Source: Archangium lansingense (GTDB taxonomy: Bacteria > Myxococcota > Myxococcia > Myxococcales > Myxococcaceae). Taken from it: a stretch of 64,000 bases of DNA. This document shows positions 44,332 through 53,323 of this stretch, one piece after another; position 1 is the stretch's first letter, and the number at the start of each line of letters is the position of its first letter. The stretch is taken from NCBI RefSeq assembly GCF_026626635.1, contig NZ_JAPNKA010000001.1, forward strand, positions 12,446,501 to 12,510,500, written 5' to 3'. A program made the translations under genes and the position numbers. The notes beneath the pieces are model-generated. The model was not told the DNA's origin, did not search any database, and saw nothing but the letters and a program-made list of their open reading frames with translations.

Positions 44332-44658
44332 CTACGAGATGATCCGTCCCGCCACCCCGAGGGCCTTGTCCAGATAGCCGGCGAGCGCGGCCACGCGGGC
44401 GACGGCCTGGGTCACCTTGTTCAGGTCCTCGGCGGCCTCGGTGAGGGCGTGGTTGATGTCGTGCATGGCATCGGTGGCCTGCTTGAACTCGGCGGAGTTG
44501 GCGTCGAAGCGGGCGCTGAGCAGTTGCACGAGCAGCTCGCGCAGGCGCTTGCCGTGAGCGAGGTACTGGGCGCGCGTCTCCGCGGGCAGCGCCCCACTCA
44601 TGGACAGGTCGAAGCAGCGCTCGGCGACGCGGCTCAACGTCTGGGTGTCGAAGAGCAT
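44332..44658 (-). CDS. Small helical protein paired with a lipoprotein
   Basis: A 108-residue all-helical protein with no signal peptide and no known motif (SRVAERCFDLSMSG, HDINHALTEAAEDLNKVTQAV). Its ATG at 44658 lies three bases after the stop of the upstream lipoprotein gene, and its Shine-Dalgarno GGAG overlaps that stop, so translation is probably coupled. It may be a cytoplasmic partner of the lipoprotein's pathway; no function is assigned. Confidence 0.68.
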   Translation of the reverse strand: MLFDTQTLSRVAERCFDLSMSGALPAETRAQYLAHGKRLRELLVQLLSARFDANSAEFKQATDAMHDINHALTEAAEDLNKVTQAVARVAALAGYLDKALGVAGRIIS

Positions 44659-44661
44659 GGG

Positions 44662-45624
44662 CTACTCCTTCGGGGGCTCGCTGAGACGCTGGACGGCGGC
44701 GGAGGCGGTCTGCACGCGCCCCTGGAAGGACTGCATGGCGGCGGAGAGCTCCTCGAAGGACTCCACCTTGCGCTCGTCACGGGCGAAGCGGAGCAGTGCG
44801 TCGTGGGCATCGCGCAGGGCGCGGGCCACCTCCACGGGCTGGGCCACCACGAGGGCCTCGTAGGAGTCGGAGGCGCGGCGGATATCTTCGAGCACGGCGC
44901 GGCGCTCGGCCAGGGAGAGCTTGTCGCGCTGGAGGTTGTAGAACATCACCCGAGAGGCGAGCGCCTGCTTCGCCCCAGTGAGGCGCTGGGGCCCGAACAC
45001 CTCCACCAGGTCCTTCTCCAGCAAGTCGAGGATGGCAGTCACCTGGGGCGAGCCCTGTTCAATGCCCTTCTGGAGGGCCGCGGCCTGCCGGGCCTCGAGG
45101 AAGAGCGAGGTGGCCACGCCCACGAGCGTGGTCACCGGCTCCACGTACCGGCTGGCCGAGACATCCCCCTTCCCGGCCAGCGACTCCATCTGCTTGCCCA
45201 GGGTGCCGAGCTGCGTGCCCAGGGCCTGGGCGCTCTCGGGCAGCTTGCCCGCGTTCTCCGCACCGGCCAGGGTGGCCAGCCGCTCGGCGTAGACGCCCAG
45301 GAGCGAGATGGCATCCAGGCGGGCCTGGATGGACTCGGGAGAGAAGAGCTTCCCCACCAGGGGCGTGGGCCGTCCGGCGGAGTCACTGGCGAGCACCTCC
45401 AGGGAGGTGTCGTACAGGCGCTCGTCGAGGTACAGGTCGCGCTCGTAGCGGTTGAGCTCCGAGTAATACAGGCCGAGCGTCGTACTGGCCTCGGTGTTGC
45501 CCTGTTGGAACCGGGCTATGGGCTCGCGGAAGCTGCCCGGCGTCTTGCAGCCCGGCAGCAGCGCCATGGCGAGCGCCAGCGATACACCCGCTACGGTCCG
45601 CGCCCCTCCTCGCATCCATCTCAT
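44662..45624 (-). CDS. Predicted helical lipoprotein
   Basis: The 320-residue lipoprotein has a lipobox LLPGC (C26) after an Arg-containing n-region. The rest is helical with Ala/Leu/Gln-rich stretches (ALGTQLGTLGKQMESLAGKG, AILDLLEKDLVEVFGPQ) and no recognised domain. GGGGGAG stands just before the ATG at 45624. It is the first gene of a two-gene unit with the small helical protein. Function unknown; outer-membrane or periplasmic location is expected. Confidence 0.72.
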   Translation of the reverse strand: MRWMRGGARTVAGVSLALAMALLPGCKTPGSFREPIARFQQGNTEASTTLGLYYSELNRYERDLYLDERLYDTSLEVLASDSAGRPTPLVGKLFSPESIQARLDAISLLGVYAERLATLAGAENAGKLPESAQALGTQLGTLGKQMESLAGKGDVSASRYVEPVTTLVGVATSLFLEARQAAALQKGIEQGSPQVTAILDLLEKDLVEVFGPQRLTGAKQALASRVMFYNLQRDKLSLAERRAVLEDIRRASDSYEALVVAQPVEVARALRDAHDALLRFARDERKVESFEELSAAMQSFQGRVQTASAAVQRLSEPPKE

Positions 45625-45702
45625 GCGCTCCCCCTGCGTCTGGGTGGTGTCGACCCCCCCAGCCTACTGCGTCCGGATGGCGGGAGAAGCCCATGAAGGG
45701 CG

Positions 45703-48700
45703 TCACCGTCTTCCGCGAGGCAGGCAGGCGCGGTGCAGGGCCCACAGCTCCTCGCCATGGGTGAGGTCGTCCGCGATGAAGAACACCTTGGAGCCCGAGC
45801 GGGTGATGTCACGTGGGGTGGACGAATCGGCGCCGGGCGCGATGTCCGTGATGCGCACCGTGCCCGCTTCCGTCCCGTCGCTCATCCACAGCTCGCGGCC
45901 ACTCGTGGTGCCATCAAAGGCGGTGAAGAGGAGCAGCCCGTCCACCGCCGTCAGCTCCTCGGGCTCCGAGCTGTCGGGGCCGGGGACGATGTCCTTGACG
46001 AGCATCGTGCCCGCGTCCGTGCCGTCGCTCACCCACAGCTCGCGTCCCGTCGTGGCGTCCTCGACGAGGAAGAAGACCCGCTCCCCCACGGCCTCGAGGC
46101 CGATGTCGCCCCCCAGGGGCTCGACGTCCCCCACCTGGACGGTGCCGTCCTCCGTCCCATCGCTCTTGAAGAGCCTGCGCTCGAAGCGCTCGTTCTCCGC
46201 TGTGAAGAAGAGCGTGTCATCCGCCGCGACGAAATCACCCGGGAACGAGCCCCGGGGCCCGGGGATGATGTCCTTCACGAGTCTCGTCCCGGCCGTCGTC
46301 CCATCCGTCCGCCACAGCTCGCGGTTCTCTCCCCCGGCGAAGGCGGCGAAGAAGGTGATTCCGTCCACCTCGGTGAAGTTGATGGGATCCGAGCTGGCCG
46401 GCCCCGGGGACAGGTCCTTCACGCGCCTCGTCCCGGCCACCGTGCCGTCGCTCCTCCACAGCTCCCGGCCGGCCTCCTCGTCGAAACCCGCGAAGAGGAG
46501 CCTGTCGCCCACGGACCCCAGTTGGAAGAGATCTCCTACAGCTCTCAACCGGAACGTCCCGCTCCGCGAACCATCGCTCCTCCACAGCTCGGAGCCGCCC
46601 GTCGGCACGTTGATGACGAAGAAGAGCAGATCATCCACGGGCGTCAGCGCGAAGGGGTCCGAGTTTCCAGGACCGGGGATGATGTCCCTCACGATCCTCG
46701 TCCCTGCGCGCGTCCCATCGCTCTTCCACAGCTCCCGTCCATTGACCCCGTCATCCGCGGTGTAGAAGAGCGTCCGGCCCAGGACGGCGAACCGGAAGGG
46801 AGCCGCGCCCACGGGACCGGGGAAGCTGTCCTCCACCAACCTCGTCCCGCCGCGCGTCCCGTCACTCCTCCACAGCTCCGGGCCATGAACACCATCGTTC
46901 GCGGAGAAGAAGAGCGTCCCCTTCACGTCGGTGAGCTCCCGCAGCGACGAGCCATCGATACAGGGAAAGATGTCCTCGACCAGGAAGGGGCCCCTGCACG
47001 AGGAGTTGCTGGAGGTGGCCTCCTGCTCCAGCTCCCCGGCGGGCACCTCATCGGTCTCCCGCGCCACAGGAGAACACCCACCGAGCAGGCCCGGAAGGAG
47101 GAGCAACGAGAGAAGCATCAGCCCCCACGGGAAGCCCGTCGCTCCGTGGCGCGAGCGGCCGCCCCTTCGCCACCGCACCACGCCCCACAGCGCGAGCATC
47201 GGCAATCCACCCCAGAGCAGTCCCCCGAGACCTCCGGGCAGCCAGGTCCCCTCGCCCATGGCCAACGCCTCCCCGCGACCGGAAGTCCGGGAGCCCATGG
47301 TTCCCCCCGAGCTCGAGGGCAGGCAGTCCAGCGACGCCAGGGGTAGGGCCCACAACTCGTTCCCGGTACTGGGCCCCAAGGCGAGGAAGAAGACGTGCGA
47401 GCCGGAGACGGTGAACCCCCGGGCGCCAAAGGAGTTCACTCCGCCGGTGACCTCCCGGAGACGGAACGTCCCAGCCGCCGTCCCATCGCTCCGCCACAGG
47501 TCTCCGATGGAGAACAGCAGGATTCCCCCCACGTCCGTCAGGCCGCCAGGGCTCGAGCCATCGGGGCCGGGGTTGAGATCCTCGACGAGGACGGTGCCCG
47601 CCTCCGTCCCATCGCTCCGCCACAGCTCCTCGCCATGCACCCCCTCGTTGGCGGTGAACATCAGCAGCCCGCCCAGCGCGGTGAAGGAACGGGACGCCTC
47701 TTCATCGTCGAACGAGTCCGTGGGACCGGGGAATATGTCCTTGACGAGGAAGGTGCCCGCCGCCGTTCCGTCGCTCCTCCACAGCTCGTTGCCATGCTCC
47801 GGGTCCCTGGCGAAGAAGAGGAAGAGCCCACCCACGCCGGTCCCGCCGATGCTCGTGCCCTCGGGTCCCGGAATGAGGTCCTCGACGAGGAAGGTGCCGG
47901 CCACCGTCCCATCGGTCCGCCACAGCTCCCGGCCGAAGTCGGGATGGTCGGCGTCGAAGAAAGCCACCCCCCCCACCGGTGTCGGGGTTCCAGGGAAAGA
48001 AGAGTCCGCGCCTGGAAAGACGTCCCCGAGGAGGAAGGTGCCAGCCGTCGTCCCGTCGCTCCGCCACGGCTCCGCGCCATGGACTCCATCGTCGGCCGAG
48101 AAGAGGAGCAGGCTGCCCAGCACGGTGAGCTCGCTCGGGCCCGAGCCCGCGCTGCCCGGGGAGATATCCGCGACCCGGAAGGTGCCAGCCTCCGTCCCGT
48201 CGCTCCGCCACAGCTCGCGCCCGCCGTCCGCGTCCTCGGCGGAGAAGTAGAGCACTCCGCCCACGAAGGTCAGCTCCGAGGGGGAGGAGGAATCCGCGCC
48301 GGGGAAGATGTCCTTGATCAGCACGGTGCCAGCCGCGGTGCCATCGCTCTTCCACAGCTCGGAGCCGTGCACGCCATCGTCGGCCACGAGGAAGACGAAG
48401 CCCTCCCCCGCCACCATCACCTTGAAGGTGAAGCCCGACTCCTCGTCCGGCCCGGGAATGGAGCCAGCGGGGCCGGGCTGGATGTCCCGGACGAGCACGG
48501 TTCCGGCCAGTGTCCCATCGCTCCGCCACAGCTCGCGGCCGTGCTCGCGCTCCTCCGCGCTGAAGAGGAGCACCCCGTCCAGGTCCGTGAACGCCGAGGG
48601 CACCGCGCTTCGCGAGCCGAAGGCGATGTCCCTGACCAGGAAGGCGGGAGCACATCGGAGGACCGGACACTCGGGCTCGTTGCTCCAGGAGGCGGCCCCC

Positions 48701-48789
48701 CCCGGGTCATCCTTCGAGGCCAGGCCCGAAGCGGGCACCAGGCAGCAGAGCGCAGCCAGCAATAGCGGCAGGCGACCATGCATCGGCAT
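45703..48789 (-). CDS. Double ELWRSDGT-repeat protein, apparent fusion of two propeller proteins
   Basis: A 1028-residue protein. After a signal peptide (about 1-22, CCLVPASGLAS) comes one module of about eight blades with ELWRSDGT-type repeats, ending GNELWALPLA. Next is a Gly-rich segment with a hydrophobic helix and basic tail (GLLWGGLPMLALWGVVRWRR), like the C-terminal anchors of myxobacterial surface proteins. Then a second signal-like stretch, LMLLSLLLLPGLLGGC, carries its own lipobox, and a second eight-blade module ends GEELWALHRA. Each half is thus a complete protein. The ATG at 48789 has AAGGAGG five bases upstream. An internal ATG at 47118 could start the second half as a 471-residue lipoprotein. 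Likely surface-exposed; function unknown. Confidence 0.78.
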   Translation of the reverse strand: MPMHGRLPLLLAALCCLVPASGLASKDDPGGAASWSNEPECPVLRCAPAFLVRDIAFGSRSAVPSAFTDLDGVLLFSAEEREHGRELWRSDGTLAGTVLVRDIQPGPAGSIPGPDEESGFTFKVMVAGEGFVFLVADDGVHGSELWKSDGTAAGTVLIKDIFPGADSSSPSELTFVGGVLYFSAEDADGGRELWRSDGTEAGTFRVADISPGSAGSGPSELTVLGSLLLFSADDGVHGAEPWRSDGTTAGTFLLGDVFPGADSSFPGTPTPVGGVAFFDADHPDFGRELWRTDGTVAGTFLVEDLIPGPEGTSIGGTGVGGLFLFFARDPEHGNELWRSDGTAAGTFLVKDIFPGPTDSFDDEEASRSFTALGGLLMFTANEGVHGEELWRSDGTEAGTVLVEDLNPGPDGSSPGGLTDVGGILLFSIGDLWRSDGTAAGTFRLREVTGGVNSFGARGFTVSGSHVFFLALGPSTGNELWALPLASLDCLPSSSGGTMGSRTSGRGEALAMGEGTWLPGGLGGLLWGGLPMLALWGVVRWRRGGRSRHGATGFPWGLMLLSLLLLPGLLGGCSPVARETDEVPAGELEQEATSSNSSCRGPFLVEDIFPCIDGSSLRELTDVKGTLFFSANDGVHGPELWRSDGTRGGTRLVEDSFPGPVGAAPFRFAVLGRTLFYTADDGVNGRELWKSDGTRAGTRIVRDIIPGPGNSDPFALTPVDDLLFFVINVPTGGSELWRSDGSRSGTFRLRAVGDLFQLGSVGDRLLFAGFDEEAGRELWRSDGTVAGTRRVKDLSPGPASSDPINFTEVDGITFFAAFAGGENRELWRTDGTTAGTRLVKDIIPGPRGSFPGDFVAADDTLFFTAENERFERRLFKSDGTEDGTVQVGDVEPLGGDIGLEAVGERVFFLVEDATTGRELWVSDGTDAGTMLVKDIVPGPDSSEPEELTAVDGLLLFTAFDGTTSGRELWMSDGTEAGTVRITDIAPGADSSTPRDITRSGSKVFFIADDLTHGEELWALHRACLPRGRR

Positions 48790-48960
48790 GGGGACCTCCT
48801 TCTCTCGAAGGCTGGAATCTGCGGCGGCGCCCCCCCACGCCAACTGTCCTACGGGGGTGAACGACGGTGTCGGATAGGCCCGCGTGTGAGTGCCCCCGGC
48901 CTACTCCTTCCGGATGACGCTCGTGCCCTCCACGTCCCCCGTCCACGAGGGGGGCGGGAA

Positions 48961-49260
48961 TCACCACCGTGTCAGAGGAGCGCGGTAGAGGAGGCGGCGG
49001 CTGGGCAGAACGACGTCCGCACCCGCCTTGCACGCCGTGTCGCGCAGCACCTCCTTGCACCCTTTCTGCCCCAACCATTGGTTGCCGTCGAAAGTCAGCG
49101 AGCCCAGCACCTCGTAGGGACGCGACGGCTCGAAGTCCTCCTCGAGGAGCTCAAAGTCACAATCCGGTGGCTTCGAGGGCCACTTCTTGAATTCAGAGAG
49201 CTCGCGCTTCGCGCCCGGCATAGCGCAGGCACTCACGAGGGTTCCTACGAGGAGAATCAA
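48961..49260 (-). CDS. Small lipoprotein
   Basis: A 99-residue lipoprotein with a short signal and lipobox LVSAC (C12). The mature part contains CDFELLEEDFEPSRPYEVLG, SLTFDGNQWLGQKGC and a Cys/Ala-rich end (LRDTACKAGADVVLP), a pattern seen in small RcsF/YgdR-like or DUF4156-like lipoproteins that probably carry disulphides. The start is a TTG at 49260 because an in-frame stop lies close upstream; no good ribosome-binding site is seen, so the start or the short n-region is uncertain. It is divergent from the kinase at 49408. Confidence 0.6.
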   Translation of the reverse strand: MILLVGTLVSACAMPGAKRELSEFKKWPSKPPDCDFELLEEDFEPSRPYEVLGSLTFDGNQWLGQKGCKEVLRDTACKAGADVVLPSRRLLYRAPLTRW

Positions 49261-49407
49261 GCAGGCTTTGGACCGGATGAATCAATCGGATTCCCTCAAA
49301 CGAATGTGGAGTCGGACCACTCTATTGGACTCGCATTTCTGCCCACCGAGCGCTCGGACACGATGCGAGCCAACGCCCTCCGCGATGAAGAGCTAGAGTT
49401 CCGGGGC

Positions 49408-51534
49408 ATGACCGCTCAGCGTCCGGATGGGTTCCACCACTCCGATTCCGCGGAGGAGGCGCCGACCTTGGGGAAGTTGGCTCTTGCGGGCATGCCCCCA
49501 CCCTCATTCCCCATGGAAGCGGCGCTGCCCTCACCGCCTCCCGGGCACGTCCTGGCTGAGCGCTACACGGTCCTCAATCCGCTGGGACATGGCGGCATGG
49601 GCCTGGTCCTGGCCGCCTACGACGCGAGGCTCAACCGGCGCGTGGCCCTCAAGCTGCTGCGTCCCCGCTGGGGACTCGATGACGGTGACGACTCCCAGGT
49701 GCGCCTGCTGCGCGAGGCCCAGGCCATGGCGCGGCTCAATAGCCCCCACGTGGTGCACGTATACGACGCGGGGCGGCTGGAGGACGACTCGGTCTTCATC
49801 GCCATGGAGTACGTGGAGGGGCGAACGCTGCGGCAGTGGCTCCAGCAGCAGCCGCGCACCTGGAGGGAAGTGCTGCGTGCCTTCCTGGAGGCCGGCCAGG
49901 GCCTGGCAGCGGCGCATGCCGCGGGGCTGGTGCACCGGGACTTCAAGCCGGACAACGTGCTGGTAGGCCAGGACGGGCGCGTGCGAGTGACGGACTTCGG
50001 CCTGGCCCAGGCAGCCCCCGCCTCGGACGCCAGCACGCCTGTATGGAAGGAGGAATGCGCGCTACCACGCACGTGGGTGGAGCCGCTCACCGAGTCCGGT
50101 GGAATGCTCGGCACCCCGCGCTACATGGCTCCCGAGCAGCTCCAGGGCCGACCCGTGGATGCGCGGAGCGACCTGTTCACCTTCTGTGTGGCCCTCTACG
50201 AGGCCCTCTACGACCAGCGGCCCTTCGCAGGTGACAGCGAGGCCGAGCTGCTCGAGGCGCGGCTGGCGGAGCGCATCACCCCCGTGCCAGCGCAGACCGA
50301 AGTGCCCACGTGGGTGGCGCGGGCGGTGCTGCGCGGACTGCGGGCCGACCCCCTCCAGCGCCCGAGCTCGCTGAGGGAGCTGCTGGAAGAGCTGGAGAAC
50401 GACCCGAAGCAACCAGCTGCCTCTACGCGCCGATGGGTGAACCAGCGGACGGAGGCCTGTGAGCTGGCACGCCAAGAAAGAGCCGACCAGCTGCCACGCC
50501 TGGCGGTGCTGCGCGAGTACGGCCTGGAGCGGCAGGTGGATCGGCTGGCAGCGCTCCACCACACGGGAAAGTACAAGGAGGGCCTGTCGCTCGCGGAGCA
50601 GCTTTGGCCGCGGGTGGAAGCCCTGGGCCATCCTCCGCTGTCGGCCCGGGTCCTCTACTGGAACGCCTCGCTGCAGGACGGGGCCGGCGACTACAAGGGC
50701 GCCGAGGCCTCGTTGCGCGAGGCGCTCGTGCTGTCAGCCCAGGGCAAGGACACCTTGATGGAGACACGCGCCTGGAACCTGCTCGTCACGGTGGTGGGAA
50801 CACGGCAGGCCCGCCATGCCGAGGCCCTGTGGATGGAGCTGCCCCTGAGAGCCTCCACGGAGCGCCTTGGAGACGCGCGGCAACGAGCGCTGATGCACGA
50901 AACCCTGGGCAGCGTGCGTTGGAGCCAGGGAGAGAATGAGCAGGCCCGCGAGGACTTCGCGCGCGCACTGGCGCTACTGGAACAACTCCCGGGCCACAAC
51001 GAGGTCGACCTGTCTCGGCTGCTCAACAGGATGGGCAACGTGCTGCTGGAGCTGGACCAGTACGAGCAGGCCCAGGTGCGGTACGAGCGAGCCCTCGCCA
51101 TCGAGGAGAAGAACCTGGGGCCCGACCACCTCGCCGTGGCCACCACTTGCGTCGTCCTGGGCCAGACCCTGGTGCGGCTCGGCAAGTGGGACGAGGCGGC
51201 CCGCTACTTGCGCCGGGCACAAACCATCGGAGAGAAGCCCTTCCACCAGAGCCCCGTGCTCCTCGCGCATGCGCTGCTCGGATGGGGCGAGCTTCGACTG
51301 GCTCGCGGCCAGCCCGCGGCGGCCATTCCCTTGCTGGAGCGCGCCCTCGCGCACATAGAGACTCGCTCACGCGCCGAGGTGCAGTGGCACCTGGCCCGAA
51401 CACTGTGGGAGGCGGGCGCTGAACACGCACGCGCCAGGGACCTGGCCATCCAGGCCCAGGAATCTTTTCGAAGTTTGAGACAACAACGACAGCTCGCTCG
51501 GGTGACCCAGTGGCTGGCGACACACCCCCTGTGA
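49408..51534 (+). CDS. Ser/Thr protein kinase with C-terminal TPR repeats
   Basis: The 708-residue cytoplasmic kinase has an N-terminal extension of about 50 residues, then a Hanks kinase domain (53 to about 320): NPLGHGGMGLVLAAYD, VALKLL, HRDFKPDNVLV, DFGLAQ and APEQL are intact. The C-terminal half (about 370-708) consists of TPR repeats (e.g. RMGNVLLELDQYEQAQVRYERALAIEE), probably for partner binding. Neither transmembrane helix nor PEGA domain is present. The next gene, 82 bases on, is an FHA-sigma54 activator; FHA domains read phosphothreonine, so kinase and activator are a likely signalling pair. An ATG at 49363 is an alternative start, 15 codons upstream. Confidence 0.86.
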   Translation: MTAQRPDGFHHSDSAEEAPTLGKLALAGMPPPSFPMEAALPSPPPGHVLAERYTVLNPLGHGGMGLVLAAYDARLNRRVALKLLRPRWGLDDGDDSQVRLLREAQAMARLNSPHVVHVYDAGRLEDDSVFIAMEYVEGRTLRQWLQQQPRTWREVLRAFLEAGQGLAAAHAAGLVHRDFKPDNVLVGQDGRVRVTDFGLAQAAPASDASTPVWKEECALPRTWVEPLTESGGMLGTPRYMAPEQLQGRPVDARSDLFTFCVALYEALYDQRPFAGDSEAELLEARLAERITPVPAQTEVPTWVARAVLRGLRADPLQRPSSLRELLEELENDPKQPAASTRRWVNQRTEACELARQERADQLPRLAVLREYGLERQVDRLAALHHTGKYKEGLSLAEQLWPRVEALGHPPLSARVLYWNASLQDGAGDYKGAEASLREALVLSAQGKDTLMETRAWNLLVTVVGTRQARHAEALWMELPLRASTERLGDARQRALMHETLGSVRWSQGENEQAREDFARALALLEQLPGHNEVDLSRLLNRMGNVLLELDQYEQAQVRYERALAIEEKNLGPDHLAVATTCVVLGQTLVRLGKWDEAARYLRRAQTIGEKPFHQSPVLLAHALLGWGELRLARGQPAAAIPLLERALAHIETRSRAEVQWHLARTLWEAGAEHARARDLAIQAQESFRSLRQQRQLARVTQWLATHPL

Positions 51535-51616
51535 TGGTGACCACCAGATCCAGCGTCGGGCATCGGTGTAAACTCCTGAACAGGAGCAACCACGATGCGG
51601 TAAGGGCGGGCGCCTC

Positions 51617-53245
51617 ATGCAGAAGAAGATTTCCGACGATTCGGCAACGACGGCCGCGAATGCACGCGGTCGGGAGAGGCCCACCGCGCGCACCGTGCCG
51701 GCCCTGACCATCGTCGCCCACCCTAAATCCGAGCGCATTGGCGAGCGGCTGCTGCTCGAGATGTTGGCTGCTGCCGGCAGGACGGCCTCCCTGTCGCGCA
51801 ATGCCCCGGACTTTGCCCGGCCCGGCAGCCTCCTGGCTCGACCTCTGGGGGACGCGTTCCTCAGCCGCAAGCCCGTGCGGTTCGAGCCCGGGGCACGCGG
51901 GCGCCTGCGGCTGGTGGTACCAGAAGATGGGACACCGGTGCGGGTGGGGGGAGAGCCCGTGCGCGGGAGCCGGGAGTTCACGATGGAGGCACTGGCCGCG
52001 GGCGTGCCGCTGGAGCTCTCCGAGCGGGTGGTACTGCTGCTCCACCTGGCCCATGCGCCCGAGGTGCCCAGCGTGGGAGACCTGGGCATGGTGGGCCAGA
52101 GCGAGCGCCTGCGTCGAGTGCGCGAGGATGTCTGCCGCGTGGCGGACCTGAACGTGCCGGTGCTCATCCGCGGTGAGACGGGCTCGGGCAAGGAGCTGGT
52201 GGCGCGGGCGCTGCACCAGCAGAGCCCACGCCGAGACGGGCCCTTCATCAGCGTCAACCTGGGTGCCCTGCCCAGGGAGCTGGTCTCCGCCGAGCTCTTC
52301 GGCGTGCAGCGGGGCGCGTACACGGGCGCCATGAAGGATCGCGAAGGAATCTTCCGCGCCGCCCACGGAGGCACCCTCTTCCTGGACGAGGTGGGCGAGG
52401 CCCCGCCCGAGGTACAGGTGGCGCTGCTGCGCGTGCTGGAGACGGGCGAGGTATTCCCAGTGGGCGGGCAGGCCTCGGTGCACGTGGACGTGCGGCTCAT
52501 CACCGCCACGGACGCCCATCTGGAGGAGCGCATCCGCCAGGGACTCTTCAAAGCGCCGCTGCTGCACCGACTGGCGGGCTTCGAGATTCAAGTGCCACCG
52601 CTGCGCGAGCGCCGTGAGGACATCGGCCCGCTCTTCCTGCACTTCGCCCGACAGGAGTTGGAGGCCACGGGCGAGGCCTCGCGGCTGGCAGCCCGAGAGC
52701 CCCAGGACGAGCCGTGGCTGCCCACGTCGCTGGCGGTGCGCCTGGTACGCTACGAGTGGCCTGGCAACGTGCGCCAGCTGCGCAACGTCACCCGGCAGCT
52801 CATCATCGGCAGCCGGGGCCTGCCGCACCTGAGGGTCGACGCGCGGTTGGAGCAGGAGCTGGACTCGGCCGCCCTCCCCCTGCCCGGGCACTCGCTGAGC
52901 GTGTTCCCCGCGCCCGCCAACGACAACACCCCCATGTTCGAGGACCTGTCCCCCTCGCGGCGCAAACCCTCGGACGTGGGCGAGCAGGAGCTGCTGGAGG
53001 CCCTGCGCGCCTGCGCGTGGGACCTCAAGGCGACGGCGGAGCGGTTGGGCATCTCCCGCGCATCCATCTACATGATCATCGAGAAGAGCTCCCTGCTGCG
53101 CACCGCCGGGGACCTGAGCCCGGAGGAGATCTCCCGCTGCTTCCGGGAGTGCCAGGGCGATCTGGACCAGATGGTGAAGCGGCTGGAGGTCTCCAAGCGC
53201 GCGCTCCAGCGCCGCGTGCGCGAGCTGGGCCTGGCCGGCGGCTGA
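51617..53245 (+). CDS. FHA-domain sigma-54-dependent transcriptional activator
   Basis: A 542-residue enhancer-binding protein. The FHA-like domain lies at about 70-148 (LSRKPVRFEPGARGRLRLVV). The AAA+ core has Walker A GETGSGKE (186-193), sigma-54 loop GAYTGA (233-238) and Walker B GGTLFLDE. The C-terminal part appears to hold two Fis-type helix-turn-helix units: LLEALRACAWDLKATAERLG with ISRASIYMIIE, then CFRECQGDLDQMVKRLEVSK with ALQRRVREL. It activates sigma-54 promoters by ATP-driven remodelling. The FHA domain and the neighbouring Ser/Thr kinase suggest control by threonine phosphorylation rather than a receiver domain. The start ATG at 51617 has only a weak ribosome-binding site. Confidence 0.87.
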   Translation: MQKKISDDSATTAANARGRERPTARTVPALTIVAHPKSERIGERLLLEMLAAAGRTASLSRNAPDFARPGSLLARPLGDAFLSRKPVRFEPGARGRLRLVVPEDGTPVRVGGEPVRGSREFTMEALAAGVPLELSERVVLLLHLAHAPEVPSVGDLGMVGQSERLRRVREDVCRVADLNVPVLIRGETGSGKELVARALHQQSPRRDGPFISVNLGALPRELVSAELFGVQRGAYTGAMKDREGIFRAAHGGTLFLDEVGEAPPEVQVALLRVLETGEVFPVGGQASVHVDVRLITATDAHLEERIRQGLFKAPLLHRLAGFEIQVPPLRERREDIGPLFLHFARQELEATGEASRLAAREPQDEPWLPTSLAVRLVRYEWPGNVRQLRNVTRQLIIGSRGLPHLRVDARLEQELDSAALPLPGHSLSVFPAPANDNTPMFEDLSPSRRKPSDVGEQELLEALRACAWDLKATAERLGISRASIYMIIEKSSLLRTAGDLSPEEISRCFRECQGDLDQMVKRLEVSKRALQRRVRELGLAGG

Positions 53246-53323
53246 AACGCACCTCCGGTCGCCATCGGCTGGCCCGCGTTCGAAGCAGCCGTCGCGCGCC
53301 CGAGCTGGCTGGCAGCTGACGCC

